A stretch of DNA of 64,000 bases from Shewanella salipaludis (GCF_012911865.1 NZ_JAAXYH010000010.1:86088-150087), one strand, 5' to 3'; shown: positions 24,310 through 33,798, numbered from the stretch's first letter. Numbers and translations: made by a program. Notes: a model not told the origin generated them from the sequence alone.

Positions 24310-25311
24310 ATGGAACTACTGTGTCCGGCGGGTAATCTGGCATCACTGAAAACGGCATTGAATGCCGGTGCCGACGCCGTGTATTTAGGCTTGAAAGATG
24401 ATACCAATGCCCGCTCCTTTGCCGGGCTGAACTTTACGCCGGACAAACTGCAAGAGGCGGCGCAATTTACCCATAAACAGGGCAGGAAGTTATTCCTGAC
24501 CATCAATACCTTCCCTAAACCCGGCGAAGAGTCGCGTTGGTATCAAGCCGTCGATCTCGCGGCAAACTGCGGCATGGATGCCCTGATAGTGGCAGATCTG
24601 TCGCTGCTGGATTACGCCCACAGTCGCTACCCCCATATCCCCCTGCACCTCTCGGTACAGGCCAGTGCCACCAACCTGGGTGCCTTGAGCCTATATAAGG
24701 AAGAATTCAACATAGCCCGCGCCGTGCTGCCCAGGGTATTGTCGATGAAACAGGTACGGGATCTGGCCAAGGTCAGTCCTGTGGATCTGGAAGTCTTCGC
24801 CTTCGGCAGCCTATGCATCATGGCCGAAGGCCGCTGTCACCTGTCTTCCTATGTCACCGGCCAGTCGCCCAACACGGGGGGCAGTTGCTCGCCGGCCAAG
24901 CATGTGCGCTGGCAGGAACAGGACCAGAGCAGGCTGACCCGGCTCAACGAAGTGCTGATCGATGTCTCCAACGTCGACGAACAGATGGGCTACCCCGTGG
25001 TCTGCAAGGGCCGCTACCTCACAGACGCGCAGGACTCACCCGAATACCTGCTCGAGTCTCCCACCAGCCTCAACACCCTGAGCCTGATCCCCGAGCTGGC
25101 GCAGGCGGGCATAGTGTCGCTCAAGATAGAGGGGCGGCAACGCAGCCCGGCCTATGTGGAGCAGGTCACCAGGGTCTGGCGCCGCGCCATAGACACCTAT
25201 CTGCAAGATCCGCAACACTTCCAGTGCCGCAGCGAATGGGATAGTGCCCTGGCCAAGGTCTCGGAAGGGCAAATCACCACCCTGGGCGCCTATGAGCGCA
25301 ACTGGCAATAG
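24310..25311 (+). CDS. ubiU: UbiU, U32-family iron-sulfur hydroxylase subunit
   Basis: With UbiV it forms the [4Fe-4S] complex that hydroxylates the ubiquinone ring without oxygen, probably using prephenate. I choose ATG 24310 (GGGGGAACTGAGT upstream), giving 333 residues beginning MELLCPAGNLASLKTAL, as in E. coli UbiU. Cys169, Cys176 and Cys193 (FGSLCIMAEGRC...GSCSPAKH) plus the later VVCKGRY cysteine are the cluster ligands at E. coli positions. It is followed 12 bp later by ubiV. Confidence 0.95.
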   Translation: MELLCPAGNLASLKTALNAGADAVYLGLKDDTNARSFAGLNFTPDKLQEAAQFTHKQGRKLFLTINTFPKPGEESRWYQAVDLAANCGMDALIVADLSLLDYAHSRYPHIPLHLSVQASATNLGALSLYKEEFNIARAVLPRVLSMKQVRDLAKVSPVDLEVFAFGSLCIMAEGRCHLSSYVTGQSPNTGGSCSPAKHVRWQEQDQSRLTRLNEVLIDVSNVDEQMGYPVVCKGRYLTDAQDSPEYLLESPTSLNTLSLIPELAQAGIVSLKIEGRQRSPAYVEQVTRVWRRAIDTYLQDPQHFQCRSEWDSALAKVSEGQITTLGAYERNWQ

Positions 25312-25323
25312 AGGCGAATCACA

Positions 25324-26178
25324 ATGAAGATTTCTTTAGGTCCACTGCTGTACTGCTGGAAGAAACCGCAGGTCATGGACTTCTACCAGCGAGTCGCACA
25401 CAGTCCCATCCCCCTTGTCTATCTGGGCGAAGCCGTTTGCAGTCGCAGGCGCGAGCTGAAGTTCGGTGACTATCTGGCATTGGCAAGCATGCTCAAGCAG
25501 GCGGGCAAGCAGGTGGTGCTCTCGACCTTGGCGCTGCTGGAGGCGCCCTCCGAATACAACGAGCTCAAGAAGCAGGTGGAGAATGGCGAATTCATCATAG
25601 AAGCCAACGATGTCGCCGCAGTGCAGCAGGCCAAAGCCCTGGGGCTGCCCTTCGTCTGTGGCCCAAGCATCAACAACTACAATCTCGCCAGCCTGACCCG
25701 GCTCCATGGCTGGGGCATGCAACGCTTCGTCATGCCGCTGGAGCTGTCCCGCTCCTGGCTAGTCAAGGTGATAGAGGCTGCCGGCGGCAAACTGCCGTTC
25801 GAAATAGAAGTCTTCGGTCACGGTCATATGCCGCTGGCGCATTCGGCCCGCTGCTTTACCGCCAGGCATATGGGATTGCATAAAGATCAATGCAACATAG
25901 TCTGCCTGTCACACCCTCAGGGCCTGCTGGCGCAGACCCAGGAAGCACAGCCCCTGTTGAGGCTCAATGGCATTCAGACCCAATCGGCGGCCTGCGTCGA
26001 CCTGTCGGCCGAAATCGCCGACATGCAAGGCCTGGGGGTCGACTATTTCAGGGTGTCGCCCTCGGATCTTGGCAGCATAGAGATAGCCGGCTTGCTCACC
26101 CAGGGCCAACCCTTGCCCAAGCCCGAGATGCCCTGCAACGGCTATTGGCACGACGCACCCGGCATGGTTTCGCGCTGA
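25324..26178 (+). CDS. ubiV: UbiV, partner subunit of the O2-independent ubiquinone hydroxylase
   Basis: Partner of UbiU in anaerobic ubiquinone synthesis. The 284-residue U32-family protein has Cys39 (LGEAVCSRRRELKFGDY) and the later cluster SARCFTARHMG...DQCNIVC, the four-cysteine pattern of E. coli UbiV. The substrate-side motif EVFGHGHMPLAHSARC is intact. It lies 12 bp downstream of ubiU and should be co-transcribed with it. Confidence 0.95.
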   Translation: MKISLGPLLYCWKKPQVMDFYQRVAHSPIPLVYLGEAVCSRRRELKFGDYLALASMLKQAGKQVVLSTLALLEAPSEYNELKKQVENGEFIIEANDVAAVQQAKALGLPFVCGPSINNYNLASLTRLHGWGMQRFVMPLELSRSWLVKVIEAAGGKLPFEIEVFGHGHMPLAHSARCFTARHMGLHKDQCNIVCLSHPQGLLAQTQEAQPLLRLNGIQTQSAACVDLSAEIADMQGLGVDYFRVSPSDLGSIEIAGLLTQGQPLPKPEMPCNGYWHDAPGMVSR

Positions 26179-26350
26179 GGTGCGAGGCGCCAACAGGTGA
26201 GCCTGGCGGCGCGGGCCTGGCATGGCGTTGCCGGGCCCGAATTTCGCCGGCAAGGGGCCACAAAGCCGCAGCGAAAGGCTGGTCAAATCTGCTAAATCAG
26301 CTTAGGATCTAGCCAGCTAATTTTGCAGGCATATCGGAGTAATCACACAT

Positions 26351-27031
26351 ATGGGTATCAGAGCCATAGTCGTAGACACAGCGGGCACGACGACTGATCT
26401 TAACTTCATCCAGGAGATCTTGTTTCCCTACTCAGTCAAGGCATTACCCGAGTTTCTCGAACAGAATCAAACCAATGTCTTGGTTGAAAATTGCCTGTGC
26501 GACACCCGGGAGATAGCGCTGGAGCCTGAGGCGGACTTGGCCAGGACCACGGAGATATTGCAACAGTGGGTCGCCGAGGATCGCAAGGCCACCCCGCTGA
26601 AGACATTGCAGGGACTGATCTGGAAACAGGGCTATACCAAGGTCGACTTCAAGGGCCACATCTACCCCGACTTCATCGAGGCCATACGCCGTTATGCCGA
26701 ACAGAAACTGAGAGTCTACAGCTTCTCGTCCGGCTCCGTCGATGCGCAGAAGTTACTCTTCAGCCACAGCGATGCAGGTGATCTGACGCCACTGTTCAAC
26801 GGCCATTTCGACACCCGCACCGGCAACAAACAAGACAAACAGGCCTATTGCAACATACTCAACACCATCAGCCTGAGCCCCAAGCAGGTACTGTTCGTGT
26901 CCGATGTGGTGGAAGAGCTCAAGGCCGCCGATGCCGCCGGCATGCTCACCTGCCAGATGGTGCGCAGCCCGGCACAGGCCACGGGCAGATTCCGCCAAGT
27001 GAAGAGTTTCGCTGAGTTGCTTATCGAATAA
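26351..27031 (+). CDS. mtnC: Enolase-phosphatase E1 (methionine salvage)
   Basis: Bifunctional HAD enzyme that enolises and dephosphorylates 2,3-diketo-5-methylthiopentyl-1-phosphate to the acireductone. The 226-residue length and the blocks [72 protein letters not shown] and [19 protein letters not shown] match MtnC throughout. One oddity: motif I reads DTAGTT rather than DIEGTT, so the usual acidic residue two positions after the nucleophile D9 is Ala11. No other mtn gene is adjacent. GGAGTAATC precedes ATG. Confidence 0.92.
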   Translation: MGIRAIVVDTAGTTTDLNFIQEILFPYSVKALPEFLEQNQTNVLVENCLCDTREIALEPEADLARTTEILQQWVAEDRKATPLKTLQGLIWKQGYTKVDFKGHIYPDFIEAIRRYAEQKLRVYSFSSGSVDAQKLLFSHSDAGDLTPLFNGHFDTRTGNKQDKQAYCNILNTISLSPKQVLFVSDVVEELKAADAAGMLTCQMVRSPAQATGRFRQVKSFAELLIE

Positions 27032-27088
27032 GCGCCGGCGCCGGCAGTGACACGAACACAGACACGCGCCAAATAGGCAAACACGACA

Positions 27089-27107
27089 GCGACCCGGGGT
27101 CGCTGTT
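27089..27107 (+). terminator. Hairpin downstream of mtnC
   Basis: CAGCGACC/GGTCGCTG is a perfect 8-bp stem with a 3-base loop, about 55 bp past the mtnC stop. The following sequence (TTATGTTAT) is only moderately T-rich, so termination is likely but not certain. Confidence 0.5.
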
Positions 27108-27159
27108 ATGTTATCCCTGTACGCCCAGGCCCTTGCCTATGCAGCGCCCGGGTCGAACG

Positions 27160-27531
27160 TCACTGAGGTTTATCGACAGCGACGGCATCCTGGCTATTCT
27201 GGGTTTCGCGATGCCTGAATCCCGACACGGCCGAGGCAGACAGGAAGCCCAACAATGCCCCCAACACCACATTGAACGAATGGGATGCCAGCTCGCGTTT
27301 CTTCTGATGACTGGCGGTATCTTGTTTCAGGGTCTCGATGATCAGCGACTTGGTCTCGGGATCCTGGATATCGGCGTAGAGGGAGGGATTAAGGTCGATA
27401 GTCGGGTTGTGGTCTATTTCGAAAAAAGCCACATAACCTGTCGCGACAAACAGCACCAGATACACCAGCAGTATTCCCGCCCACACCGTCTTGGACAGGC
27501 TCTTGGGATTCAGGTTTTCTATGGCAGCCAT
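27160..27531 (-). CDS. Small two-helix membrane protein, unknown function
   Basis: The 123-residue protein has a first membrane helix at about 17-37 (WAGILLVYLVLFVATGYVAFF) and a second at 88-105 (HSFNVVLGALLGFLSASAV). Between them is a periplasmic or cytosolic loop of about 50 residues with acidic and Pro-rich sequence (EIDHNPTIDLNPSLYADIQDPETK) ending in a basic helix. AGGAATTAGCAT precedes ATG. No family is recognised. It lies alone between mtnC and nnrS and is separated from nnrS by a terminator. Confidence 0.7.
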   Translation of the reverse strand: MAAIENLNPKSLSKTVWAGILLVYLVLFVATGYVAFFEIDHNPTIDLNPSLYADIQDPETKSLIIETLKQDTASHQKKRELASHSFNVVLGALLGFLSASAVSGFRHRETQNSQDAVAVDKPQ

Positions 27532-27641
27532 ATGCTAATTCCTTTTGTTACTTATCCATCTAAGGGTAATCAATGTCTCACATTCGGCTAAGTTAGCAGA
27601 AAATATCGGCATAAGTTAGCTTTGCAAGGCCCCGCGAAAAC

Positions 27642-27668
27642 AAAAAAGCGACCCAGAGGTCGCTTTTT
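27642..27668 (-). terminator. Bidirectional terminator after nnrS
   Basis: GCGACC/GGTCGC (27648-27653, 27658-27663) flanked by A-run and T-run (AAAAA/TTTTT), so the stem extends to 11 bp and works on both strands. It lies 15 bp past the nnrS stop. Confidence 0.88.
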
Positions 27669-27682
27669 ACATGCCGGGCACA

Positions 27683-28996
27683 CTAGCCCTTGCGCGGCGC
27701 GCAGAGTATCGGGGTGTAATGCCAGAGGAAGATGCCGAAGGACAAGATCCAGCAGAGGGCGGCCAGGCTCCAGCCCCAGGCAGGGTTTCCCAGCAGCGGC
27801 AAGCCGACCCTGACCAAGGCGCCCAAGAGTATCAGGCCGAAGGCCAGACTCAATGCCGGGTGCGGCTGGAGTGGCCGGCCCGTATGCCCCAGAGACACCC
27901 GTGCCATCATGGCCAGGATCATCCCCCCTATGGTGCCGACTGTGATCAAATGTAAGGCCTCGCTGAAACGGATGGCATCCGTGTAATAGCTGGCGCCTAC
28001 GGCTACCAGTCCCAGCCCCAGCGCCAGATAGGAGGCATGCAGCGACCAGAGCAAGGGCACCCTGAGGGTCGCGCGGGGATCCCAGCACCAGAGACGCAGC
28101 AGGTGCAGCACCCCGGCCGCTATCAAGAGCGTCGCCGGGGTGAAGGGCAAGCTCACCAAGTCAGCGGCGAAGAAAACGATGACGCCGGCCAGGGTGACAG
28201 GAGGCAAGACTTTATCCAGCAGCGGTGTGGCCACTACCTTGGCATGCTCGGCGCCCCGGCCGGTGAAGAAGGGGATCACCCGCCCGCCCACTATGCCGAC
28301 CATCAAACCAAACAGGAGGATCACACTACGGGCCAGATGCAATGCCAGCTGGGTATGACCGTTGAAGTCGGCCAGCAGGAAGCCCAGGTTAAGCAACATC
28401 ATGGCGCCTAACAGCGGAATAAACTGGTAATTGCGCCGGCTGCGGGCGCGGACCAGCATGGAGGCCAGATAGCCTATCGAGCCCAACCACCAGAGCGCCT
28501 GCAAGCCTATGGCCAGCAGCTGCAGCCCGGGAGCGGGACTCCAGAGCAACACACGCACCGAGAGCCAAACCAGCGTCAAGGCGATCAGGCCGCCGCCGTG
28601 GAGACTGCGCTTGCCCGTCCAGGTCTGCGCCGCCGTGAGCAGGAAGGCCACGGCGACCGTGGCACCGAAACCGAACAGCATTTCGTGGATATGCCATACC
28701 AGAGGCGTGATGCCGTCATCGGCAAAGCCGCCGAAATGTCCCTGCAGGAAGGAGATCCAGATGCCTATGCTGACCACAGACAGGCAGGCGGCGGCGAGAA
28801 ACCAGGGGCGAAACGGCAGATCCCAGACGGCTTGCTTGCTGAGGCCGCGCAGCAAGGCATAGCCACTCGCTTTGGCACCTGTGCCTCCGGTTTTCGCCTC
28901 GAGCTCACCCGTCGACGAGAGTATCTGCCTGGTCCCGGGTTTAGCCTCCCTGCGCTTGCTCTCCGGCTCATTGATCTTCAAGAGTGATTTGCTCAT
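27683..28996 (-). CDS. nnrS: NnrS family membrane protein (nitric-oxide stress)
   Basis: NnrS proteins are haem- and copper-containing multi-pass membrane proteins that relieve nitrosative stress. The 437-residue protein has a polar N terminus of about 60 residues, then twelve hydrophobic segments starting FRPWFLAAACLSVVSIGIWI. WHIHEMLFGFGATVAVAFLLTAAQTWTG, GGRVIPFFTGRG and a GHTGRPLQPHPAL block carry the conserved His residues expected for metal binding. It is the second gene of the leftward unit, 51 bp after the small membrane gene at 29048. It should be NorR/sigma54-induced through the promoter at 29498-29513. Confidence 0.93.
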   Translation of the reverse strand: MSKSLLKINEPESKRREAKPGTRQILSSTGELEAKTGGTGAKASGYALLRGLSKQAVWDLPFRPWFLAAACLSVVSIGIWISFLQGHFGGFADDGITPLVWHIHEMLFGFGATVAVAFLLTAAQTWTGKRSLHGGGLIALTLVWLSVRVLLWSPAPGLQLLAIGLQALWWLGSIGYLASMLVRARSRRNYQFIPLLGAMMLLNLGFLLADFNGHTQLALHLARSVILLFGLMVGIVGGRVIPFFTGRGAEHAKVVATPLLDKVLPPVTLAGVIVFFAADLVSLPFTPATLLIAAGVLHLLRLWCWDPRATLRVPLLWSLHASYLALGLGLVAVGASYYTDAIRFSEALHLITVGTIGGMILAMMARVSLGHTGRPLQPHPALSLAFGLILLGALVRVGLPLLGNPAWGWSLAALCWILSFGIFLWHYTPILCAPRKG

Positions 28997-29047
28997 AGGC
29001 CTGCTTTAATCCTTTCTCTGTATCTGTTTCATGCTGTTCTCTAATGC

Positions 29048-29377
29048 TCAGTGTATTGGCTTACCCAAACCGTTCAAGCCGATGCAGCGTATGACGTAAG
29101 AAATCTTGAACAAGGTGGCAAAGAGTACCAGCGCAATATGACCGGCGATCTGGGCGCCGAGGGAAAAGCTCAGCAGTTGACTGTAACTCACCAGCACGCT
29201 GCATAGCAGCCCCAGCAGGGTCAGTCCCATGGCCCAATTACCCGCCGACAACAAGGTAGCATAGCCATGCTTGGGCTTGCCTTGACCAGCATCAAGTCCC
29301 TGCACTCTCTGCACCTGAAAAGCATCATGGCCGAACTGGGTATCCGCCGTTAACGCCATTGTCTGAGAAATATTCAT
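29048..29377 (-). CDS. Small membrane protein, first gene of the NorR-controlled nnrS operon
   Basis: The longer frame opens at 29509, but the sigma54 promoter at 29498-29513 would start transcription near 29488, so I use ATG 29377. This gives 109 residues. The N-terminal 35 residues are soluble. Two or three membrane helices follow (NWAMGLTLLGLLCSVLVSY, LGAQIAGHIALVLFATLFKISYV), and it ends GLNGLGKPIH. It has no recognisable domain. Its place between the NO-responsive promoter and nnrS suggests a role in NO detoxification or in NnrS assembly. Confidence 0.72.
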   Translation of the reverse strand: MNISQTMALTADTQFGHDAFQVQRVQGLDAGQGKPKHGYATLLSAGNWAMGLTLLGLLCSVLVSYSQLLSFSLGAQIAGHIALVLFATLFKISYVIRCIGLNGLGKPIH

Positions 29378-29497
29378 AGCCTGGCCCTTAAATTCTGTTA
29401 ACCTTTGCCCTGCCTCGCTCAACACTCTTGTCCTGAGATTGGCCTCAAACCTGTTCCCGCGCCTCCTACCAAAGATAACGCGACTCAAGACTGGTAT

Positions 29498-29513
29498 AGC
29501 GAATACCATGCCA
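29498..29513 (-). promoter_or_regulatory. Sigma54 promoter of the nnrS operon
   Basis: TGGCATGGTATTCGCT on the minus strand has GG and GC separated by 10 bp as the RpoN consensus requires. Two NorR boxes lie 66-100 bp upstream, a proper enhancer distance. Confidence 0.75.
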
Positions 29514-29578
29514 AGGTACTCGCATACAGAATATCCTTTAATAACAAAACAGTTGCCGAATCAGCCACGCTTGCATGA

Positions 29579-29614
29579 GTCATAATGACACACCTTAACC
29601 TGAGTCATTGTGAC
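29579..29614. promoter_or_regulatory. Paired NorR boxes
   Basis: GTCATAATGAC (29579-29589, perfect palindrome) and GTCATTGTGAC (29604-29614) fit the NorR half-site pattern GT-N7-AC, with centres 25 bp apart. NorR bound here would activate the leftward sigma54 promoter and may overlap the rightward norR promoter. Confidence 0.8.
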
Positions 29615-29718
29615 GCAAGTGAATCATTTAGCCTCATAGCGTGTTAGGCTGAAACCAAGATCCGGCACTCTTATGCAAACAACAGGCACGAGTCATGACA
29701 TCAGATTGGAGCAAACCC

Positions 29719-31356
29719 ATGGCCGACATCTCATCGGCGGCGTTAATCGAGCTGGCATTGGATTTAACCAACAGCCTCACCACCCAAGATCGTTTCGAGC
29801 GCCTGCTGACCACCGTCAGGCGCACCGTCAGCTGCGATGCCGTGGTGCTGTTGCAGGCCCTCAACACCCAGGATGGACGGCCGGATCAGCTGAAGCCGCT
29901 GGCCCAGCAAGGCTTGACCCAGGACACCCTGGGGCGGCGCTTCGAGATCCCACTCCACCCCAGATTCGCCGCCATCTGCGACTCGGGCACTCCGGTACGT
30001 TTTCCCGCCGACAGCCCGCTGCCCGATCCCTACGATGGCATGCTCCTGGTCCATGAGGGCAATCTGCCGGTGCATGCCTGCATGGGGCTGCCGTTACGGG
30101 CCGATGAGCAGCTGATCGGCGTGCTGACCCTGGACAGCATGACGCCCCATGTGTTCGACGCCATCCCCAAACGTACCCTGGACGTGATCTCCGCCATGTC
30201 GGCGGCGACCCTCAAGACGGCCATACTGCTGCAACAGCTGGAGCAACACTCACAGCATAACCAGCTGTTGGTGGCCGAGTTGACCCATGAGGCATTGGTA
30301 AAAGACGGTGGCGAGCTGATAGGCAACAGCCAGGCCATGCAGAGGCTCAAGCGGGAGATAGACATGGTCGCCTCCTCCGACTTCACCATACTGATCGAGG
30401 GTGAAACCGGCGTGGGCAAGGAGCTGGTCGCCCGTACCCTGCACAGGCAATCGACACGCACCGAGGGACCGCTGGTGTATGTCAACTGCGCCGCCCTGCC
30501 GGAAAACCTGATCGAGAGCGAACTCTTCGGCCATGTGAAGGGGGCCTTCACGGGTGCAGATCGCACCCGCAAGGGGAAATTCAGCCTGGCGGACGGCGGC
30601 ACCCTATTCCTCGACGAAATCGGCGAGCTGCCGCTGGCGGTACAGAGTAAGTTATTGCGGGCACTGCAAAACCAGGAGATTCAGCCCCTGGGCAAGGACG
30701 CCACGGAGAAGGTTAACGTGCGGGTGCTGGCCGCCACCAACCGCCAGTTGAAACAGGAAGTCGCCGAGGGACGCTTCCGTGCCGATCTGTACCACAGGCT
30801 GAGCGTGTATCCCATGTCGGTGCCACCGCTGCGCCACAGGGAGGGCGATGTCGCCCTACTCGCAGGTTACTTCGTCGAGCAGCTGCGGCGTAAACTCGGG
30901 ATACGCCAGCTGGCGCTGGACTCGGAAGCCATAGAGCTGCTCTGTCGCTACGACTGGCCCGGCAATGTGCGCGAGCTCGAGCATGTGCTCGCCCGGGCGA
31001 CACTGAGAGCCAGGAACGAGAATGGGGCCAGGCAGCAGGCCGGGAGCATCATAAGGATCTACGCCAAGCACATAGAGCAACTGGTCGCGACCCAGCCACT
31101 GGGAGCGGATGACGACCCCATGGACCGGGAGTCGAATCGAGCACAGGCGCCCGGGTCGCAGGCAGACACACAGCGGCTCAATCTCAAGCAGCAGACGGAA
31201 ACCTATCAGCGCCAACTGATCGCCCGGGTGTTGTCCCAGGAAAACGGCAGCTGGTCGGCGGCGGCCAAACGTCTGGACACAGATCGCGCCAACCTCAGCC
31301 GTCTGGCGAAACGCCTGGGGATAAAGGTAACCAAACAGATAATCAGCGACAGTTAA
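29719..31356 (+). CDS. norR: NorR, nitric-oxide-responsive sigma54 activator
   Basis: I start at ATG 29719 (GGAG seven bases upstream, and [18 protein letters not shown] aligns with the E. coli N terminus); ATG 29695 is the alternative. From 29719 there are 545 residues. An N-terminal GAF domain with a mononuclear iron site senses NO (about 15-170), followed by the AAA+ core with [16 protein letters not shown] (Walker A), GAFTGA (sigma54 contact) and [11 protein letters not shown] (Walker B). A C-terminal Fis-type helix-turn-helix ends [24 protein letters not shown]. It is divergent from the nnrS operon, with its own binding sites between. Confidence 0.96.
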   Translation: MADISSAALIELALDLTNSLTTQDRFERLLTTVRRTVSCDAVVLLQALNTQDGRPDQLKPLAQQGLTQDTLGRRFEIPLHPRFAAICDSGTPVRFPADSPLPDPYDGMLLVHEGNLPVHACMGLPLRADEQLIGVLTLDSMTPHVFDAIPKRTLDVISAMSAATLKTAILLQQLEQHSQHNQLLVAELTHEALVKDGGELIGNSQAMQRLKREIDMVASSDFTILIEGETGVGKELVARTLHRQSTRTEGPLVYVNCAALPENLIESELFGHVKGAFTGADRTRKGKFSLADGGTLFLDEIGELPLAVQSKLLRALQNQEIQPLGKDATEKVNVRVLAATNRQLKQEVAEGRFRADLYHRLSVYPMSVPPLRHREGDVALLAGYFVEQLRRKLGIRQLALDSEAIELLCRYDWPGNVRELEHVLARATLRARNENGARQQAGSIIRIYAKHIEQLVATQPLGADDDPMDRESNRAQAPGSQADTQRLNLKQQTETYQRQLIARVLSQENGSWSAAAKRLDTDRANLSRLAKRLGIKVTKQIISDS

Positions 31357-31539
31357 TGCCGTTGTTGCCTGGATACAGGAAGCTTGCGCTCGGCTTGCGC
31401 AAGCACGCCACAGGCACCAGCATGCAAACGAGAGCTGGGGATGAGTCTCTGGCCTGTCAGCTGTCAGGCCGGAGCCCACGCCAGCCGATGAGCGGCAAGC
31501 TTACTGCCATGGCTAGAGCGGTGCCCCAACGGCAGGCGG

Positions 31540-32298
31540 CTAAAATTCCGTCAGCAGATGCCAACGTCTCTGGGCATCCACTGACAGCACTAATAGTCTG
31601 ATATTGAAGTAATTACCACCGTAGACATGGTCGCGCATCACGAGCAGCACATCTTCAACACCATCACTATTCGTATCCCCGCGACCGACAATTTCAACCT
31701 CCTGATAGCCACTCTCATGGTAATAGCTGGCTTTAGCCGTGGATTGAGATTCATATCTAGTGATTGGCGTAATATCCGACCAATACTTCAATTCGGGATC
31801 TTCAGCACTTCTCCGCGACTCTTCCACAGATATTTGCAGCGCAAGTGCCTTGGGCCACTGTTTTGACGCAGCATCACTGAGTATTGGATCCGGCAAATAA
31901 CTCGATTCAGAATTTTCGGCTGTCATCAACAGACGAATGGCTTCACACATGACCTTAAATTCCAGATAGGCATTCATCTCACTTGCCGCGGTTGTGCGGG
32001 TCGCATCATCCACTCGTTCGAAGTAATCCCGACAAGAAGAGAACACAGATTCTCCAACCTTCGTCTGGCTAACTTTTAGCTCAGCGTACCAGGGCGCAGC
32101 TATGAGTTGTTGGAGATCCTCTAGATTATGCAGCTCGACCGGCGACGCCAACAACGCCGGCATAATAAACCCAGTATCCCAGCTCACAGGAATACTGTCC
32201 GTAGCCTTATTCAAGACGATAGCAGCGACGCTCAGGCCTCCCATAAGACACAGGAAAAGGCCCATCATAAAGAAAGGCTTGATCAACTTGGTATTCAT
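31540..32298 (-). CDS. Membrane-anchored protein paired with lysozyme gene (possible immunity protein)
   Basis: ATG 32298 has GGAG five bases upstream, giving 252 residues. A single N-terminal membrane helix (about 8-30, FFMMGLFLCLMGGLSVAAIVL) would hold the rest in the periplasm. The soluble part is acidic and alpha/beta, with SSCRDYFERVDD...FKVMCEAIR (two Cys that may pair) and a calcium-type GRGDTNSDGVEDVLLVMRDH repeat. It starts 14 bp after the lysozyme stop on the same strand. This layout fits an effector-immunity pair, which I infer from position and topology only. No family recognised. Confidence 0.7.
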   Translation of the reverse strand: MNTKLIKPFFMMGLFLCLMGGLSVAAIVLNKATDSIPVSWDTGFIMPALLASPVELHNLEDLQQLIAAPWYAELKVSQTKVGESVFSSCRDYFERVDDATRTTAASEMNAYLEFKVMCEAIRLLMTAENSESSYLPDPILSDAASKQWPKALALQISVEESRRSAEDPELKYWSDITPITRYESQSTAKASYYHESGYQEVEIVGRGDTNSDGVEDVLLVMRDHVYGGNYFNIRLLVLSVDAQRRWHLLTEF

Positions 32299-32312
32299 AG
32301 TAGCTCCACCGC

Positions 32313-32906
32313 TCATGGTTTGGCCAAGGTCTGACTCCGGGAATCAGCCGCGGCTTTCTCGAACAAATCTTTGACGTATTTATTTCGTTCAAATGAGATA
32401 GGAGACTTTCTGTTAGACTCTTTTGCCGCCGTCGTCCAATCCTTGGTTTTGACTGCTTGCTTAAGCCCAGGCCACATATTGTTCAAATCCGTCATGCCAA
32501 CGTTGAAAATAATATCAAACAGGGCGAGTTTGACCTCAGCTGGATAGGTTGGAAAATCAGGAAATATCCTTCTTAATTCGCCTTCGAAGCTATCTATATG
32601 TTTATCTGTCAGGCTATTTATGTCTGCATCCGCCAGTTTAAGCTTCACATGCTGCTTATAAAAAACGGCCAACCTGTTTGCCGGTTGTTTTTTAACAGCT
32701 TCATAGTCGGCGCTAACTTCATCCTGAGATGCCGGCAGGTTAGTGCCGGTCTTAAAGTTCAGCATCTGAGCGCTGGCGGGATCTTTCAGGAGATGCCCTA
32801 CTCCCACGGTAACCAAACCTTTTGAATCCAAGTACATATGGCTAACTTTCCCTTCGTACTTTTCCATTCTAGCTCGCAAGGTCGCTTTTTCTGCTGCTGA
32901 AATCAT
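32313..32906 (-). CDS. Phage-type (GH24-like) lysozyme without signal peptide
   Basis: The 197-residue protein has the T4-lysozyme catalytic triad spacing E18-x8-D27-x5-T33 in KYEGKVSHMYLDSKGLVTVGVGHLL, followed by a helical domain with LALFDIIFNVGMTDLNNMWPGLKQAV and NRKSPISFERNKYVKDLF. It should cut the peptidoglycan glycan strand. There is no signal sequence, holin, spanin or other phage gene nearby, so it is not a normal lysis cassette. The downstream membrane-anchored gene suggests a delivered antibacterial effector with immunity, or a domesticated endolysin. Confidence 0.85.
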   Translation of the reverse strand: MISAAEKATLRARMEKYEGKVSHMYLDSKGLVTVGVGHLLKDPASAQMLNFKTGTNLPASQDEVSADYEAVKKQPANRLAVFYKQHVKLKLADADINSLTDKHIDSFEGELRRIFPDFPTYPAEVKLALFDIIFNVGMTDLNNMWPGLKQAVKTKDWTTAAKESNRKSPISFERNKYVKDLFEKAAADSRSQTLAKP

Positions 32907-33145
32907 GACGCAATTCCTTTTGCTTTCTATTAATCCGGGCTGCCAAGATAGTTAACCACTGCCGGGGCAAATCCCTATCCTGAGTTTTGTTCCTATCATG
33001 ACAGGAAACACGAGGCAGGCACAACACAACTTGAGAGCCAAACAAATACCAGAGGCCGGTCCCCTTGCTGGCCTCCCGCCATGCTGTTAGTCTGGCCCTT
33101 GGAATTAAACGAGCGTTTTAACTCAGTTTTAACTAAGGTCTAACT

Positions 33146-33583
33146 ATGGAAAAGTTTCTCGCGAGCCATGCTCTGGTCACAGAAATCCCGGTCGCCTGGG
33201 GTGAGATGGATGCCCTGCAACACGTCAATAACGTAGTGTATTTCCGCTACTTCGAGACGGCCAGGATCGATTTTTTCAACCGTCTGTACCCGCTGGATGC
33301 CATGTATGAGTCCGGCATAGGCCCTGTCATCAGTGAGAACCAGGCCAGATACAAGCGCCCCGTCACCTTCCCCGATAGCTTATTGGTCAGCGTCGGTATC
33401 GGCGATATCCACAACGACAGATTCACCATGCACTACCAGGTCTTCAGCAAGGCGCAGCAGGCCATTACCACCACGGGGTCATCCGTGGCCGTGATGTTCA
33501 ACTTCAAGACGGGTAAGAAGGCCGAACTGCCGGCGGCACTGCTCGAGATACTGAGGCAACACCAAGATAATATTCCACTATAA
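33146..33583 (+). CDS. Hotdog-fold acyl-CoA thioesterase
   Basis: The 145-residue protein matches the YbgC/4-hydroxybenzoyl-CoA thioesterase family: VAWGEMDALQHVNNVVYFRYFETARIDFFNRL contains the catalytic Asp and the HVNN segment, then the long central beta-sheet region (PVISENQARYKRPVTFPDSLLVSVGI...FTMHYQVFSK). Such enzymes hydrolyse acyl-CoA thioesters in the cytosol. Chain-length preference cannot be read. AAGGTCTAACT precedes ATG. It is monocistronic. A second member of the family is at 34655-35062. Confidence 0.88.
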   Translation: MEKFLASHALVTEIPVAWGEMDALQHVNNVVYFRYFETARIDFFNRLYPLDAMYESGIGPVISENQARYKRPVTFPDSLLVSVGIGDIHNDRFTMHYQVFSKAQQAITTTGSSVAVMFNFKTGKKAELPAALLEILRQHQDNIPL

Positions 33584-33798
33584 TCAACTTGTTACCCATG
33601 CAGTCGTCAGTGTAATATAGGGCTGGCATGCTGCCGGGTTAGCTTCAAGCAAACGACCCGAACAGGTATGACCAAGCTCGAACAAACAGGAAAGGAGCCG
33701 TGACTTTCCCGGTATGGCATTAACGTCGGCAAACTTGCCGATATCAATGCTGATCTAAGGGTTAAGGCATGGTGCCGCAGATGAACTAAGGAAGGAAA

